Below are positions 23,426 to 36,748 of a stretch of DNA of 64,000 nt, piece after piece (position 1 is the first letter of the stretch; each line of letters starts with the position of its first letter). Below the pieces are notes generated by a model. It had not been told where the DNA came from. It worked only from the letters and a program-made list of their open reading frames with translations, and ran no database searches. Both the position numbers and the translations under genes were made by a program. Origin of the DNA: Nautilus pompilius (taxonomy: Eukaryota > Mollusca > Cephalopoda > Nautilida > Nautilidae); NCBI GenBank assembly GCA_018389105.1, contig JACATO010000602.1:441501-505500 (forward strand), written 5' to 3'.

Positions 23426-24034
23426 TGCCCTTTTTGTTGTTGTTGTTCAGTCTTACCTGGCGCAACTTTGTGTCGCATCATCCGTTCTCAGGTGCGCGAA
23501 TAAACGGAATGGCTTGTGGGGATGGGATAGCGCTAATTACGGTGGGTCTCAAACGGCCGGAGGATTCTAAGACAGACAATAAGGGAAGAAAGGCCCAACG
23601 GGACCGTGTCGATCTTTCGGGCACCCACCAGGTGTAATTTGGAAGACGGTCTGCCGGCCGGGCCCCCCACCCCCTGTCCTCCCTCAAGAGCCGACTATTT
23701 TCTTACCTCCCCTGATCCTCATCACCGATGCCGGATGTCTCGGCCCGCCGTAGCCAGCACCTCGGTGCCACGGGCCGATTACACAATTCTGCAGTAGCAG
23801 CAGGTCTCCCGCCTGGCAGAGATGGGGCGATGTAAACAGAAGGGCTTACTTCTGGACCCCCTATCCCGGCCCAGCTACGTCATCCAGAGCATCCGTCAAA
23901 TGAATATTAGGCCCGACTCTCGTTTTAAAGGATATTTCCGTATTTTAAATTCCTTTAATGCGAATATTTTTAGGCGATATTCAGCATCGGATCTTCTGGA
24001 ATTTTCTTACGGGTTTTTGGTTCGAAAAAAGCTC

Positions 24035-24049
24035 AACAACAACAACAAC

Positions 24050-24093
<44 letters not shown>
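24035..24093 (+). repeat. AAC/AAT trinucleotide array
   Basis: AAC repeats pass into about 15 AAT repeats. The frame here codes poly-Asn only by chance. Confidence 0.9.
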
Positions 24094-24329
24094 TGCTGAG
24101 ATTTATCCATTTTTGGTTTACTTTCGTTTTCTGAAAAATTTTTGAGAAATAGATTTACCGCGATTCTCAGTTGTAACAGGGAGTGAAATATCCAACACAT
24201 TATCTGGATCTGGAGGTTTCCTAGTGGGATTCATGCAGTTGTTATAACCATCCTTGATTAATCCAGCGTTTCCCAGACGAGACTCTCAATATTTTTTTTT
24301 GCTTATTACTGTTTATAAAATCATCTGGT

Positions 24330-24570
24330 TTTGTGATCAGGGGAGTGGACCACGGAGGTTGAGGTCACGGGTTCGAATCCCGGTCGGCAACGGCTTCTCC
24401 TCTTTCTCCTTTTCCAGCCAGTCAGGTGAGTTTCCTCCTTCATCTGGTAAGTGGGAAGTTTCGATCGTGGCCTCCCACGCCGAGAAGTGGTCGCCCAACC
24501 CACTCAGCAGTACGTAAGCACGCGATCCCCAATCCCGTCCCCGAGATAGGGGATCCGATCCGTGCCACGG
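24330..24570 (+). mobile_element. tRNA-derived SINE-like copy
   Basis: A pol III B-box GGTTCGAATCC lies at 24370-24380, preceded by an A-box-like AGGGGAGTGGACC and followed by CGGTCGGCAACGG and a non-tRNA body. No acceptor-stem pairing was seen, so it is a SINE rather than a tRNA gene. Ends are estimated. Confidence 0.55.
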
Positions 24571-24929
24571 GCGGGCGGTTAGAAAAGTGACTCTCTCTTT
24601 TTTTAATACCCCGATTTATTTCGGGATAATCAAAATCCTCCCCCCCCAGATGATTTTATGTCATTCTACTTTTCTTTTTTTAAAGGGCGTGCAAAACCTT
24701 TTACTTCCATTGAAGCTGTGGGTTAACGGACCCCTCCCGGGCCGCAGCCACATCACTCGAATCGCTTTAAACCTGCGCCCTTCTCTTCCCGATTCGTGTT
24801 TCCGAAGTTAAAGTCGTGACGTCGGTTACAGAGCTCTGATCAAAATTCTCCCCTGCTCCCGGTGAGCGGAATGTATCCTCTGGGTCGCTAGAAGAGACTT
24901 TAGGGAAATTCCGGAGAGCAAAGTTTTAC

Positions 24930-24964
24930 TTTTGATTATTTATTTATTTATTTATTTATTTAAG
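24930..24964. repeat. ATTT tetranucleotide array
   Basis: About seven copies of TTTA. Confidence 0.85.
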
Positions 24965-25084
24965 AAGAAAAAAAAATAAAAAACAAGAAAAACTGTTTTA
25001 TGTGTGAGTTTTTGCTACTCGGTTGACTGGTGCTAGGCTGGATGCTGTGGGAGAATTTGACGGTTTTCATCAGCCACATGACAG

Positions 25085-25745
25085 CGGCGTGAGTGAGAGA
25101 GAGGAAAGAGGAGAGCGATGGAGGAGAGGAGAGGGGAGAGGGGAGAGAGAGATGGAGAGAGAGAGAGAGAGATGGAAAAGAGAGAGAAAGAGAAAGAAAA
25201 AGATGGAACGAGAGAGAGGAGAGAGAGGAATAGAGAGAGAGAGAAAGAGAGACAAGAAACTGCGAGAAAAAGAGATGAGAGAGAGGAGAGAGAGAGAGAT
25301 GGATAGATTGAGGAGAGAGAAGAAAGAAAGAGGATGGAAAGAGAGAAGAAGGGATGGAGAAGAGAGAGAGATGGAGAACAAGATGGTGGAGAGAGACGAG
25401 AGAGATGGAAGAGAGAGAGAGATGGGAAAGAGAGAGAGAAAGAGAGAAGATGGAGAGAGAGAAAGAGAGAGAGATGGAGAGAGAGAGAAACGAGGAAGAG
25501 AGCGAGAAAGAAGCTAGAATGGAAAAAGAGAGAGAAAGATGGAGAGAGAGAGGGAGAGAGAGGAAAGAGAGAGAGAGATGGGAAGAGAGAGATAGAGAAA
25601 GAGAGAGATGGAGCGGCGAGAGAGAAATGAAAGAGATGGAAAGAGAGAGAGATGAGAGAGGAAAAGAGAGAAAGAAAGATGGAAAGAGAGATATGGAGAG
25701 AGAGAAAGAAAGAGATGGAGAAAGAGAGCGAGAGAGACTGTGGGA
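25085..25745 (+). repeat. 660-bp GA-rich polypurine tract
   Basis: The strand is almost pure purine, GA runs broken by GATGG and similar steps. Reading frames in it code Arg/Glu repeats and on the other strand Ser/Leu repeats; none is a gene. Confidence 0.95.
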
Positions 25746-27380
25746 AGAAAACTGGCAGCGCTAGCCGGCGAAACCCGGGCTCTATTAGATTCGTGGCTCA
25801 ACTGCGGTGGGGGCGTCTTACAGAAGACACGTTACTATGGAAACAAACGACGAGCGAATCAGATGCTAGGACCTGCAACTGATGATGTTTGCAGACAAAC
25901 GGGCGGCTGGCATCCCGAGGCCAACTAGCGGCTCGAGCGGGACGATACGTGTTCTGGACCGAATGGGACTACAATGTAAATAGGGTTCAGTCGGTTCCGT
26001 CAACACGGACCCTTGACGAACCCTTAAGTCCCTTCCTCTTCTGTTGTTCTCTTTTCCCGCAGAGACTTTAAACGAACAACAACCACGTTCTTTTGTTTGT
26101 TTTTGTTGTTGTTTGTTGTTGTTTTGCTTTTAGGTGATGAATTACCTCAGAGAAGATCATCATATATTTACACAGCATTAGATGTGGAAGTAAATACCAG
26201 GTATAAGAAGACGACAACGAGGCTCTCGGTAGACAGGTGGGGGCTCTGCGTAGCTGCTTTGATTGGCGCGGTCCGTCCAGTGATGGGAGTTTCTAACTCT
26301 TCCCCTGCTGCCCCTCTCCCCTCTTCCTGTCGTAGAGGTCATGATGCTGGGTCATCGGATCCGGACCGATGACCGAATCACATTCTGGGGGCGACCAGAC
26401 GACGGGGGCAGTCGATTCTTATACTATTATTACCCGCTCTCGTTATATGCTCGGGTCACCAGGGCCCCCCCCCCTCTGCCGTCTCCATCAGTGTACGTAC
26501 CACCGATTTTCACCGGCCGGATGACTTCTGGCGAGTGCTCCCGTGGTGGGCACCGACCCTGGCAGATTAATTCCGTAAATATGCGTTTTTTCCGAGGTTT
26601 TAGGGGCTGTCGGGAGCCCGTGCCATCAGCACGCGGCCCCCCATAAACGTATGGGCGGAAAGAGTTAACAGGAGAAAGGAATAAAACCTACCTGTAATCC
26701 ACAAGCGATCGCCTTATGAGTCTGACTGCCCACTTAAGGGTGTTTGGTATCTACCCCATACTCGAAACCTTCTCTCCGTTTGTTTGCCGGGGCGATGAGG
26801 GAGACGACAAGGAAGCTGGCGGATGAGGACGGAGTGAAGGTAGGGCAGAACAAACGCGCGCGCACCGCACGTTTCAACCCAGCCGCCCGGCAGAGAGATC
26901 TCAACGATCCCCAAACGACATTCAATTCCACGTCTCCACCTCTGTTACCCCCCCCCCACCACACACACCAGAAAAATGAATGAATAAAATAATAGGAAAA
27001 TAGAGGGAAGCAACTACGGTACGGTTTTATGGGGGCTCGTCGCCAGCTGTGTCAATGACTGCAATAAAACGGGAGAGCCTCGCTCTGAGAGAATAACGGG
27101 GAAGAGAATAACAGGGGAGCCTCGCTCTGATGCCATAACCGACTGGCGCAATACGAGAACGAGTTTATGTCCTCTCTTCCTTTTCCCTGTCTAGGTGTTG
27201 TGTGGCTCATAGCTCCGTGGGGGGGGGGACAGTCGTTATGGCATCTCACTAAGTTCAGCCGAAGCTTGAGCGACGCCATCCCCATCGTCCCGGAAGGTCC
27301 TTTGCGGCTTCGGCAGACCGTCGGCAAAAATGGCGGAAAGGCAGCAAGGGGCTGCCAACAATGCCGGGGTATCCCCCCTC
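25746..27380. other. G+C-richer unique sequence, no gene supported
   Basis: Several overlapping short frames occur on both strands without splice support. Poly-C/G runs lie near 26465, 26950 and 27217. Confidence 0.4.
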
Positions 27381-27384
27381 CCCT

Positions 27385-27385
27385 C

Positions 27386-27417
<32 letters not shown>

Positions 27418-27420
27418 GGT
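27385..27420 (+). repeat. GA microsatellite
   Basis: A perfect GA run of about 30 bases. Confidence 0.9.
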
Positions 27421-27839
27421 GTGGGGTGGGGAATACAGACAACTTTCTTGTAAAAAAGAACTTATTCCCCGATATCAGAAATACCAATGCCCCCACTTTT
27501 TTTTTTTTTTTGGCGAATATAATTAGAAACCGCGAGAGCGAATCTACTAAGGGCTGAGAGTGCATGGAGTTCGGCAGTCGCGAGCAGTTGTTGGTTTTTA
27601 AATCGATTGAAACTTGTAGCCCCCCCCCTAACTGGGCTTTTCGGCCATTTACTGCGATCGTCCGCGGCCCCTCCAGTAACTCCCGACGGCCGACACAATT
27701 TCTTCTTGTCCGCAAATCGAACAACCCTAAATATTTGGTGGAGGGAACCCCCCATCTTAAAGTTTACTGTTCCATTTGGTATAAGTGTCCAGGTGCTGAA
27801 GATCAGGGACATCCCGGTAAACATGAGCCGAACTCTCTA

Positions 27840-27998
27840 CTCTATCTCTCTTCTCCCTCTCTCCCCATCTCTCTGTACTGACGTCATCTCTCTCTCTCTC
27901 CCCCATCTCTCTGTACTGATGTCATCTCTCTCTCTCTCCCCATCTCTCTGTACTGACGTCATCTCTCTCTCTCTCTCCCCATCTCTCTGTACTGACGT

Positions 27999-28049
<51 letters not shown>

Positions 28050-28055
28050 CTCTCA
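27840..28055. repeat. CT microsatellite with GTACTGACGTCA inserts
   Basis: Four copies of CATCTCTCTGTACTGACGTC (one with GATGTC) at 30-40 base spacing, ending in a longer pure CT run. Same unit as the 39-42 kb array, in opposite orientation. Confidence 0.9.
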
Positions 28056-29455
28056 GGTCCGTTATTTGGAATTCATTTGGATTTTTAATAAAAATATACT
28101 ACTGTAGAGCTTATTATACAGGTTGATATAACCTCATTTCACAAAAAGCAGATAGTAATCAGTTAACTGTGAACCCAGCTCTTCCGAGAATCGGCACCAA
28201 CTTGGATTTCAGTCAGTCAAAGAATGTATGGAATGCAGCTGTAATGACTCTAAAGATTACTGCCATAATGGTTTGAAATGCCATAAGGTTTTCATTTGTG
28301 CACTTAATCTGTAGCGTATGCAAATACCTGTTAAAGAACCTTTTTCTTTGCTCGGCAGGAGAGGATCTTGCATCGTATAGAGCTTATAGATATCAAGACG
28401 TGAAACCCATCCGATTATCAGCGGTGATTTAGTGTAGATTTTGCAAGTAATCCTCCGATTGCTGGTGTGAAACTTCTTGGCTATCTGGCCGATAGCTGTC
28501 TATGGGATCTATTTCCGGTCTCCGAGGAGGCCCAGAGGAGTAACTGCAGTTTATTCTTCGCCTTTGAGAGCTGTAGCGGGTCTGAAGGTAGGTCCATCTC
28601 CCTGCAGACAACCCTTCGATTAATCGGCGGGGTTGGAGAGTATTTCAGTGAGTGGGCATATGACAGGCGGAATCTAGTCGTCCATCAACCAGTGCAAGAT
28701 CTGCTTTACCTGGGTCAGAAGCCTCGCCTGCATTTCTGCGGACTCGCGCAGGAACGGACAGAAGATGTGGATCGATGGCCATTTGACCGGCCCGTTTGAC
28801 CGCGGATCGGCAATACGGATGCTGTACTATCCACCCACTTATTTCAATGATGTCTTCTGTCGAGCAGCCCCTCAAATCTGCGCTGGAAACGCTTCAAAAC
28901 TGCAAGGCTTTAAGTCCCCTGGAACGACTCTAGCTTTGCTGCTTAATCTGTATTTTGATGAGCGGAAACATCGTCGTTAAGAAATCTGCATATTGAAATT
29001 CCGCTTATTTTGTGTTACCTTAAATCTTAACAAGTCAGACACAGACGAAGTACAAAGCGGTGCATCCTTCCTTGACATCATAATTCGGTTGGGGTGGGTG
29101 GTAAGATAAGAGAAGATGTCACCTCGACCTTTAACGGTAGTTTGCAGTTTCAAGAGCTTCGTGACATAACTTATTCAATAAAGAACCGCATCGAATTACA
29201 CGTCCGGTCCGCGTCAACTGATTTTCTTTCTGCTTTTCTGTGAGAATCATAGTCTTTTACTTGCATTTTGCAGGTCATAATCAGTTGGGTTTTTTTGGTC
29301 GATTGAACGATATTTTGCTCAGAGGGCTACACTGACCGCAGCTATATTTCTAAGACAGAGTTTTCGCATGATGTGATTTATTCATGATTTTCTCATTTTC
29401 TCATAATTTCTTCTTTAAAATCCAGCTACAGCTGATTGTCGTTATCAGGTCCAAT
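28056..29455. other. unique sequence, no gene supported
   Basis: A 110-codon plus-strand frame (28467-28799) is not recognised and has no splice or signal support. Confidence 0.4.
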
Positions 29456-29908
29456 CACACGACAAGCAAACACCTGATAGGGTTAAACAACTAGCGAGCA
29501 TTTAATAGGGTTAAACGATTGTCGAGCGTTTAATCGAGCTAAACAACTAGCAAACACCTGATAGGGTTAAGCGACTAGCAATCAGCTAATAGGGTTAAAC
29601 AACTAACGAGCACTTAATAGGGTTAAACGATTTCGAGCGTTTAATCGGGCTAAATGACTAGCAATCATCTGATAGGGTTAAGCGACCAGCAATCACCTGA
29701 TAGGGTTAAACAACTAGCAAGCACCTGATAGAGTTAAGCGACTAGCAAACATCTGAGAGGGTTAAACAACTAGCGAGCACTTAATAGGGTTAAACGATTG
29801 TCGAGCGTTTAATAGGGTTAAACTACTAGCAATCACCTGATAGGACTAGACGATTAGCAGGCGCCTAATAGGGTTAAGCAACTAGCAAGCACCTGGTAAG
29901 GCTAATGC
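29456..29908 (+). repeat. 28-bp minisatellite with TAGGGTTA core
   Basis: About 16 copies with a period of 28 bases. Each has a version of ATAGGGTTAAAC, then ACTAGCAAGCACCTG or GATTGTCGAGCGTTTA; the two forms are interspersed. The core overlaps the animal telomere hexamer by eight bases, but the array is not telomeric. Confidence 0.9.
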
Positions 29909-32521
29909 GATTTAATAAATATTGTGTCCTTCACTTTCAGTTGTTTCTAAACACGCAGCATACATTCATACTATCCTGAAGTACACGCAGTTCAGGGCAT
30001 CTCAGCAACTACTGTATCTTAATCTTTATTCATGCAGTACTGCTGTAGTTTCATTGTAACAGATATTTCATTCCACTGTGACAGTGATTTATGTCAATGG
30101 GAGAAAAAAAGAATTCTTCATACCATCCATTCAGGTGCACGAGTTAGTCATAAGTTTATGTAAATGCCTTTTACTTTGCACTTAAAGGCTGGAGTCACTG
30201 AAGCACGTTCTTCTTGCATTCTAATCACAGCTTTGTAAATTCTAATCATGTACGGAGCTGAAAATGGTGGACTTTGTATGCATGGAAGTTACCATAATGT
30301 TTTTTATTTCAATCCCGACCGGTGCCAGGTCACGTACCTGCATCGCTAGAAGAGAGTACGGAGAACCCTGGTAAAAGATAAAACCTAGAAAAACATATAT
30401 GGGTGGGGGAAGGGTTCAGTTGAATCAATAGTTGGGATCTATTGCTGAATGAAGAGAAATTAGACCCTTTCCCCCCCCCTTTCTTTCTGTAATACGGTGC
30501 CCTGCCAAAACAATCTGGTTACCTGTCGCTATTGCAGGATGTTACTCTGTTGCGTATAACGCAAAGTAAAGACGAGCGTTAGACGTTTCGCGGTCTGGGC
30601 TAAGTTCTCACGCATCTAGGTGAGAGCTTTTCTTTAATCTTCATCACACATAGGCGAGACGCTGGCAAGTTGCTCTCGGCTGACGTTTCAAACGCTCCCA
30701 GGTGCGCTCGATCGACGCGAGGGGTGCGACATGTAGCCCCCAACCTCCTGAAAAACAGGGTCAACGAATATAATCATTATGCTTTGATGGTACTATTCCA
30801 GTTGTTATTAAAATGCTAATGTGCCCGACAGAGTTTGTTGAAGGATGTCCCAAACGCCAATTCCGTGCGCCAGGTTGCAACTCTCACCGTGTTGCTTCCT
30901 CTCGATTCGAAGATATCGGAATTGGCTTTCGTTAGGTTTTTCTCCAATCCCAGACACGACCTACAAACGTGAATTCCTAAAGCCTGGTCTTATCGAAGAA
31001 GAGTTCACAAAATCAGTGCTAAAGGGTCATGCCATTCATGTCTTCTGATCTTGTATTGGATAGAAGAACATTTTCTTTTACGTTAAATACAGCCTCCAAG
31101 TCGGTGGATGCTTTGATCTTTCTTAGACTTATTTCCTTTGCATGGGCGATGCTATCATGAGAATTTTGTTGGATCTGTTTTCGTTTCGGCCACGGATCCA
31201 CGAGAAATGTCGGGATCTTTGGCATCGAACACGGTGTAAGCGGAGAACTACCGCGGGATTCGCGTGCTAATAGCGCGTATGGCGCTTCGTCGACCTGGGC
31301 GTCACGCGATCACCCTTGGAATATGTAAGTTTCGGCGCGATGTATCTATATATGGGTGTGGCCAAACTAATATGGAAAGATGAGCGTTTGTGCCGTCAGT
31401 ATGATTGTAGACGCTTGCCAGTGCGAAGTCTGTGGCATCCGTCCGAGTATCGTTTAGTGTCGTGGGATCTGGAATTTGCTTCCTGTTGAAATCCCACGTA
31501 ACCAGGTGCGCATTGTCACGCAAAGTCGCACCCCGCGCATATTTCCCAGACTACCTCTTGGCGAGAAATCCCGTAACCGTGGACAGATCTTGATTTCATG
31601 ACAATAAACCCAACCGCTGGAGTCTTCCAGGTGCCGTAACCTGGAACGTTCGCAAGAGGCCTGAAAATCAGACAGCTTCAACGTCTGGAGAGAACTTCGA
31701 GAAGGGACAGGGCGGCGCGAGATATATCGCGTTGATAGTCGACATGGCTGGCAAGGATTATCTCTAGGCGATTTAAAAGAACAAGATTACGGAATGTCAC
31801 CGTTAGCCAAATTGAGGAACGGAATTTAGACAGCAAAAAGAGAGAGAGAGAGAGAAGCGAGTTTAAATTAACAAACTTTTCAACGGCCAGATAAGGCAAG
31901 ATACGGGTAGAGTCCATGAGGTAAATTGAACGTTTATAATCCTGTGAGCCATGTTGAGCAAAGGGGAGTAAGTAGGCCGTCGCCTACGGATAATATCGAG
32001 TTCTCTACTCTTCGGTAACGGAGTCGAAGAAGGTTTGGTACGATAGCTTTTTAATTATTTTTTTTAATCGTTTTTTTTTTTTAAATAAAAAGTAAGAAAA
32101 TATTTCAAATCCTTTGTCGCTGTTCGCGGCGAAGAAGATTTCGTGAGTCTGGCCGCAGGTGGGTGCGGACTTCTCAAATCCAACATGGCCGAACATCTCT
32201 TGACTCACGCTGTAAACGTCTGTCACGTCTGCATCATCACGTAAACAGGAAACCCTTCTTCGGGTCCCTTCTCAGAAACCATTAATTTACTACCTTTTTT
32301 TTTTTTTTAAATGCTACATCCGACCTTCCCATATTCGATCAAGCAATAAAACAATTTCCGGGTGTTCGTTCTTTCTCGCCATTAAAGAAGGAAAAAAACG
32401 TCTACGTCCAATCGGACGAAGCATATCGCTGTAGATCCGCTTTAATGTCGGCCTCCGGCTCCGTGAGATATAACACACTTTAGCAGTCCCAGATATGCCG
32501 CCAAAACCACCTTTTAAAATA
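29909..32521. other. unique sequence, no gene supported
   Basis: Only short frames, such as 30845-31048 plus and 31302-31523 minus. A GA run lies at 31840-31857. Nothing is recognised. Confidence 0.4.
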
Positions 32522-32522
32522 C

Positions 32523-32600
<78 letters not shown>

Positions 32601-32603
32601 TGT
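32522..32603 (+). repeat. ATT trinucleotide array
   Basis: About 27 uninterrupted TTA/ATT repeats. Confidence 0.95.
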
Positions 32604-34715
32604 ACTAATCGTTGCCACATCAAAGAGTGATTATTTGTTAAAGATCAAGAGCATGGAAACATTACCTGTCTGTACTTTGCAGTCGGCACTCTTCTCCCTC
32701 ACCTGGCTCACGTAGTCACGGCACTACGCACACACAATTAACCGTTTTACCTGAAGAAATCACCTGGCGACAATGGGGGCCTGTTCCTTGCTGGCCGACC
32801 TCTAAAACCCGGGCCAGCTTATTTCTGTCGCCGAGAAAAGCTCCCTTTGTGAGTCGACTGGAGTGACGACAAGTTCAACACTACGTCATTGTACACGCGC
32901 CGGAAGTTAAACAATTGTGTTGAGGAAAGTCTTGCTAACTGAACTATCGTGGAACAACTAAGTAAACAAACAACCGTCATGAATGGCTCTGACAGCTACT
33001 TGGTATTCATTCACTAACCCTTGAGAATACACACCTAAGGACAGCGAGTGGCGATACCTGCAAAAATGCAGACACGTGCGAGCTATTTTTCGACTCGAAT
33101 AAAACTGAAAAAATGAATTTTGGAAAAACCTAACCCTGATCATTACATCTGTTAAACAAGACAAAAATCACGTGGGTATAACTTCCTTAAAAAATCCAGG
33201 TGCTTCTTTCACACCTGGGTAACATAGAATAAAGGAGTCGCATGTATTAGACATCAGGTAGGTAATTGCCTGTCAGGTGAAAATAAAAAAGGGCATTGTT
33301 TAGGATGAGAAAATAGAGATAGAAGTTCATAGATGCAGTATAAAGACACAATGGCACAGTTTGTTCTAGTAACTGCCACCAATTGTGTAAAGAGATCTTT
33401 AGCAAATATTGGGACAGACTGAGAGCAATCTGCCAATATACCTGAGGTGATTTCTTTTTTATCGCTTTAAAGTCAGATAGTTTTTCCGTGCCTGCTTTAA
33501 ACACTTTTGTTTGTTTTTTTTAACAATTTATTTTAAAAGTTTATAAAAACAATTCGCATTAAAAGGAAATCTATCACCTTTTAACCGCTTTAACTACAAA
33601 CTACAGGTATACTAACTATACTGTATTTTACATCGGCGCTGGTGAAAATATAATAAAATATAGAAGATAGGTGGGGCAGTATCTTGTAATAATGTTAAAT
33701 ACCGTAGTTTTCGTATTAAATACATTTTTTTTAGTAGAAATCTTATCGAAGTGCATTGGGCTTTCTTTTGAAGAGTGCTATTGACATTTATCAATGTCTT
33801 TAACATGAATTAATGTCGGTCATTCAAAATTATCTAAAAATCTCCTTTTTCTAATCCTAAGTATGTATACAAGCGTTTCTGGTAACTCCTATCTGCTTAT
33901 GCTGATTGTTACTGCCACAACACTGCACCGCCATGTTATGGTCAACGTCTGGGGTCAGGGGAGACAACTTAAATCATTTGCCACTTTCCTGTATCTGGCT
34001 GGCGGCAAGAAAGGCGGTTGGCACTGCCTTAAGCGTGTCCAAAAAACATGCAAATATACATGATCCAGCTTAAGGAAAATTTTAAACAATTTTGCCTACT
34101 ATTCATTTATATTACATTCTCAAAAAAAACCCAAGGACAAGCGAAACTCTGGAGTTCGTCCGTAAGCCTTAACGTGCAGAACAGTGTCTGGTTTGTCCGT
34201 AAGCTTTAATAGGAAAGATTCTTCGATTCAACATGGTTTCTCTTAAAACCATTTCTACTTCACATTGCAATCTAAGAACGTTCATCTACAAGGCAACATT
34301 TCTGCAGCACTATCGGGATCTTTAAGTGTAGGACGCAAAGGTCAACGTACAGCAGTCAGTTTCAGAGGGTCGATAGCCACAAAGCTTCCAGTTCTCCCTT
34401 TTTTGTGCCTCGTTTGAAACTGAAAGAACTCGTTCGGCTGCTGCCCATCGCGACGCAAGATCGAGACAGCGTGCGAGGTCAGAGAAGTGTTCCAAAATAC
34501 ATCCAACTTAGGATTTTATTACCCATGCATATTAAAAAAAAAAAGAAAAAAGGTAAAGAGTTAATTAACCTAGTTTCGGAGAGATTTTTCTAACGCCATC
34601 ATCAGAGATTTAGAGTTCAGTGTGTAAATCTTAAATATTTTAAAGTAATATATATTTTCCCCCCTACTTTTCTGATTTGTATAAGTCAGGGCTACTGCGT
34701 CATGGAAATTAAAAT
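32604..34715. other. AT-rich sequence, no gene supported
   Basis: No exon, RNA gene or mobile element was recognised. Confidence 0.4.
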
Positions 34716-34719
34716 AATA

Positions 34720-34760
<41 letters not shown>

Positions 34761-34762
34761 TA

Positions 34763-34838
<76 letters not shown>

Positions 34839-34858
34839 CATAAATAATAATTAATAAT
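34716..34858 (+). repeat. AAT trinucleotide array
   Basis: About 40 AAT repeats with a few TAATATAAT interruptions. Confidence 0.95.
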
Positions 34859-35403
34859 ATAAATAAGGATTGGATATTTAATAAAACACAGAAGCAAAAA
34901 AATGAAGTAAAAATATAAAATATAATTCATGCTATATTTTAGAACTGTGATTATTGTCAGATACCAGCTTTTCGCACCCACTTCTGCCGTTAATGCATCA
35001 GCTTTAATTAAGAGCAAAATAAAATATTTTGACTGAATTAGCAACTTTTGGAAACAATGTTGTCCATTGAAGCCGGGTTGTTAAAGAAGTCCACTTATTT
35101 TATTTAGTCCATTCGGACTCGAAAACCGAGTAGCATCAGATTTCGCCTTGATAAAAGCTTCACTCAAATGGAGGACAGTAAGTTTAAATGTTGGCAACTG
35201 ATCTGAATATTCATGACTGTTCTCATTCGTAAATCATCATAACATGGTCACCTCGTACGCTTTCAATACTTTTAATGAACCGCACTGTTGAACACAGCAA
35301 AAGCTTTAAATGTGACTGTGATTAGCAAGAATCAAATTCTAAAATCACCTCTTGGTGGATCGATGGCTTGTGACATGATATCAAATTTTCCATATTAGAA
35401 TGT

Positions 35404-35571
35404 AGATATCTGGGAATACAGTCCGGTTACTATCTGGAAAAAAACACCTTACTGAATATCTGGGAAAACGGTCCGGTTACTATCTGGAAAAACCACCCTA
35501 CTGAATATCTGGGAAAACGGTCCTGTTAAGTTTTGAAAAAACCGCTTTACTGAATATCTGGAGAAGCCGGA
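35404..35571 (+). repeat. 49-bp tandem repeat, about 3.5 copies
   Basis: Copies begin GAATATCTGGGAAAACGGTC and end near CACCCTACT; the first begins GTAGATATCTGGGAATAC. The copies are 80-90% alike by eye. Confidence 0.8.
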
Positions 35572-36748
35572 CGATTAGTAACAGATAAGCAAACCAAAGA
35601 AAAGAAAAGCGAAATACACGAGCGGTCTTTTAGAAAATGAAAATCTATGACTTTGGTGTCGGTAGTAATCCGGTCTTTATAAAACAAACTTTCCCTCTAT
35701 CTTTCAGGCGCACAGTGGAACTGTGCGGAATGCGTTTGGTTAGAAGCCGAGCCGTCGTTTTAACGACGACATCCTCAAACAATCGTGATGAGGATGAGGC
35801 CGTTTGCTGTTTGAAAAGTTGGTGATTGATTTGTTTATCGCTGTAAGTCTAACAATGACGTAATTCTTAGTAAGATAACCCAACCTGTGTTGTTGTTGTT
35901 TTCTTTTGTTCTGAGATCAAGACGATTCTTGGACCCTAATTATTCGCCTCCAAACAATTAATTTCCGGCACAGAGACGGTCGGTCAAACAGGCAGACAAT
36001 GAAAGCGGAAGTCAACCGCGTAACCATGCGTGTACGTGATGAGCTGTCACTCACCACGACACAACACTTATAGAAATTGGATAACAAACTGACTGCAAAA
36101 GAGAGGTGTTAGTAACGAATTGGGTTTGGCTTGAAGTCGAAGAAAAATGGCAAATAACAGAGAACGAAGAAAAGACTCTTCGAAACTCCTCCGCCTACAG
36201 AGAGAACTGGATTACGAAACACGCAACTCTTCGGAACGGGCAGCAGATCTTTTTTTTTTTTTTCCTTCGACTTCGGGAGGGGCCAGAGAGTATCAATCCT
36301 CTCTCTCGCGGAGCCATGACCGGAACACACACACACAAAGCGAACTGTCCGCGCATCTTCCGGTCTTTTTTTTTATTTATTACTATACCCGTACGATCCT
36401 TTGAGCGCAATCCAACGCTGATCCAGCTTGTGTAAGCCTTGAATTATACCGAAGGTGAAAACGTTGTATCATGTAGTTATGACGCCATTTGTACATTTAA
36501 TTGGGAATTAGTGATGCTTTATCACCTTAATCCTAGTAACTGGCCCTGATTTGTTTCCCCATACAGTATACTTTTTAAATAAATCGTGACTTATATATTA
36601 TGATTCTGAAATTTCTCGTTCAAACGTTATTCAACGAAAATAGTTTCTTTCTTTTTTTGAGACGTTACGAATCGTTTTAATTACTTTCCTTACCAGTAAA
36701 CTCCGCTAGGGTACACACACATATATATTTTGCTGTTGCTACAAGAAG

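Noticed and set aside
24370..24380. Genuine tRNA gene at the B-box
   Set aside because: No acceptor-stem pairing or complete cloverleaf was found; the body fits a SINE.
25023..25764. Arg/Glu-rich 100-160 codon proteins
   Set aside because: They come from the GA polypurine tract.
25889..26071. GRYVFWTEWDYNVNRV as an LDL-receptor YWTD blade
   Set aside because: A single short resemblance without flanking blades, splice sites or cysteine modules; judged chance.
29456..29908. Telomeric or CRISPR-like array
   Set aside because: Units are variants of one 28-bp repeat without unique spacers, and the telomere-like core is a small part of each unit.
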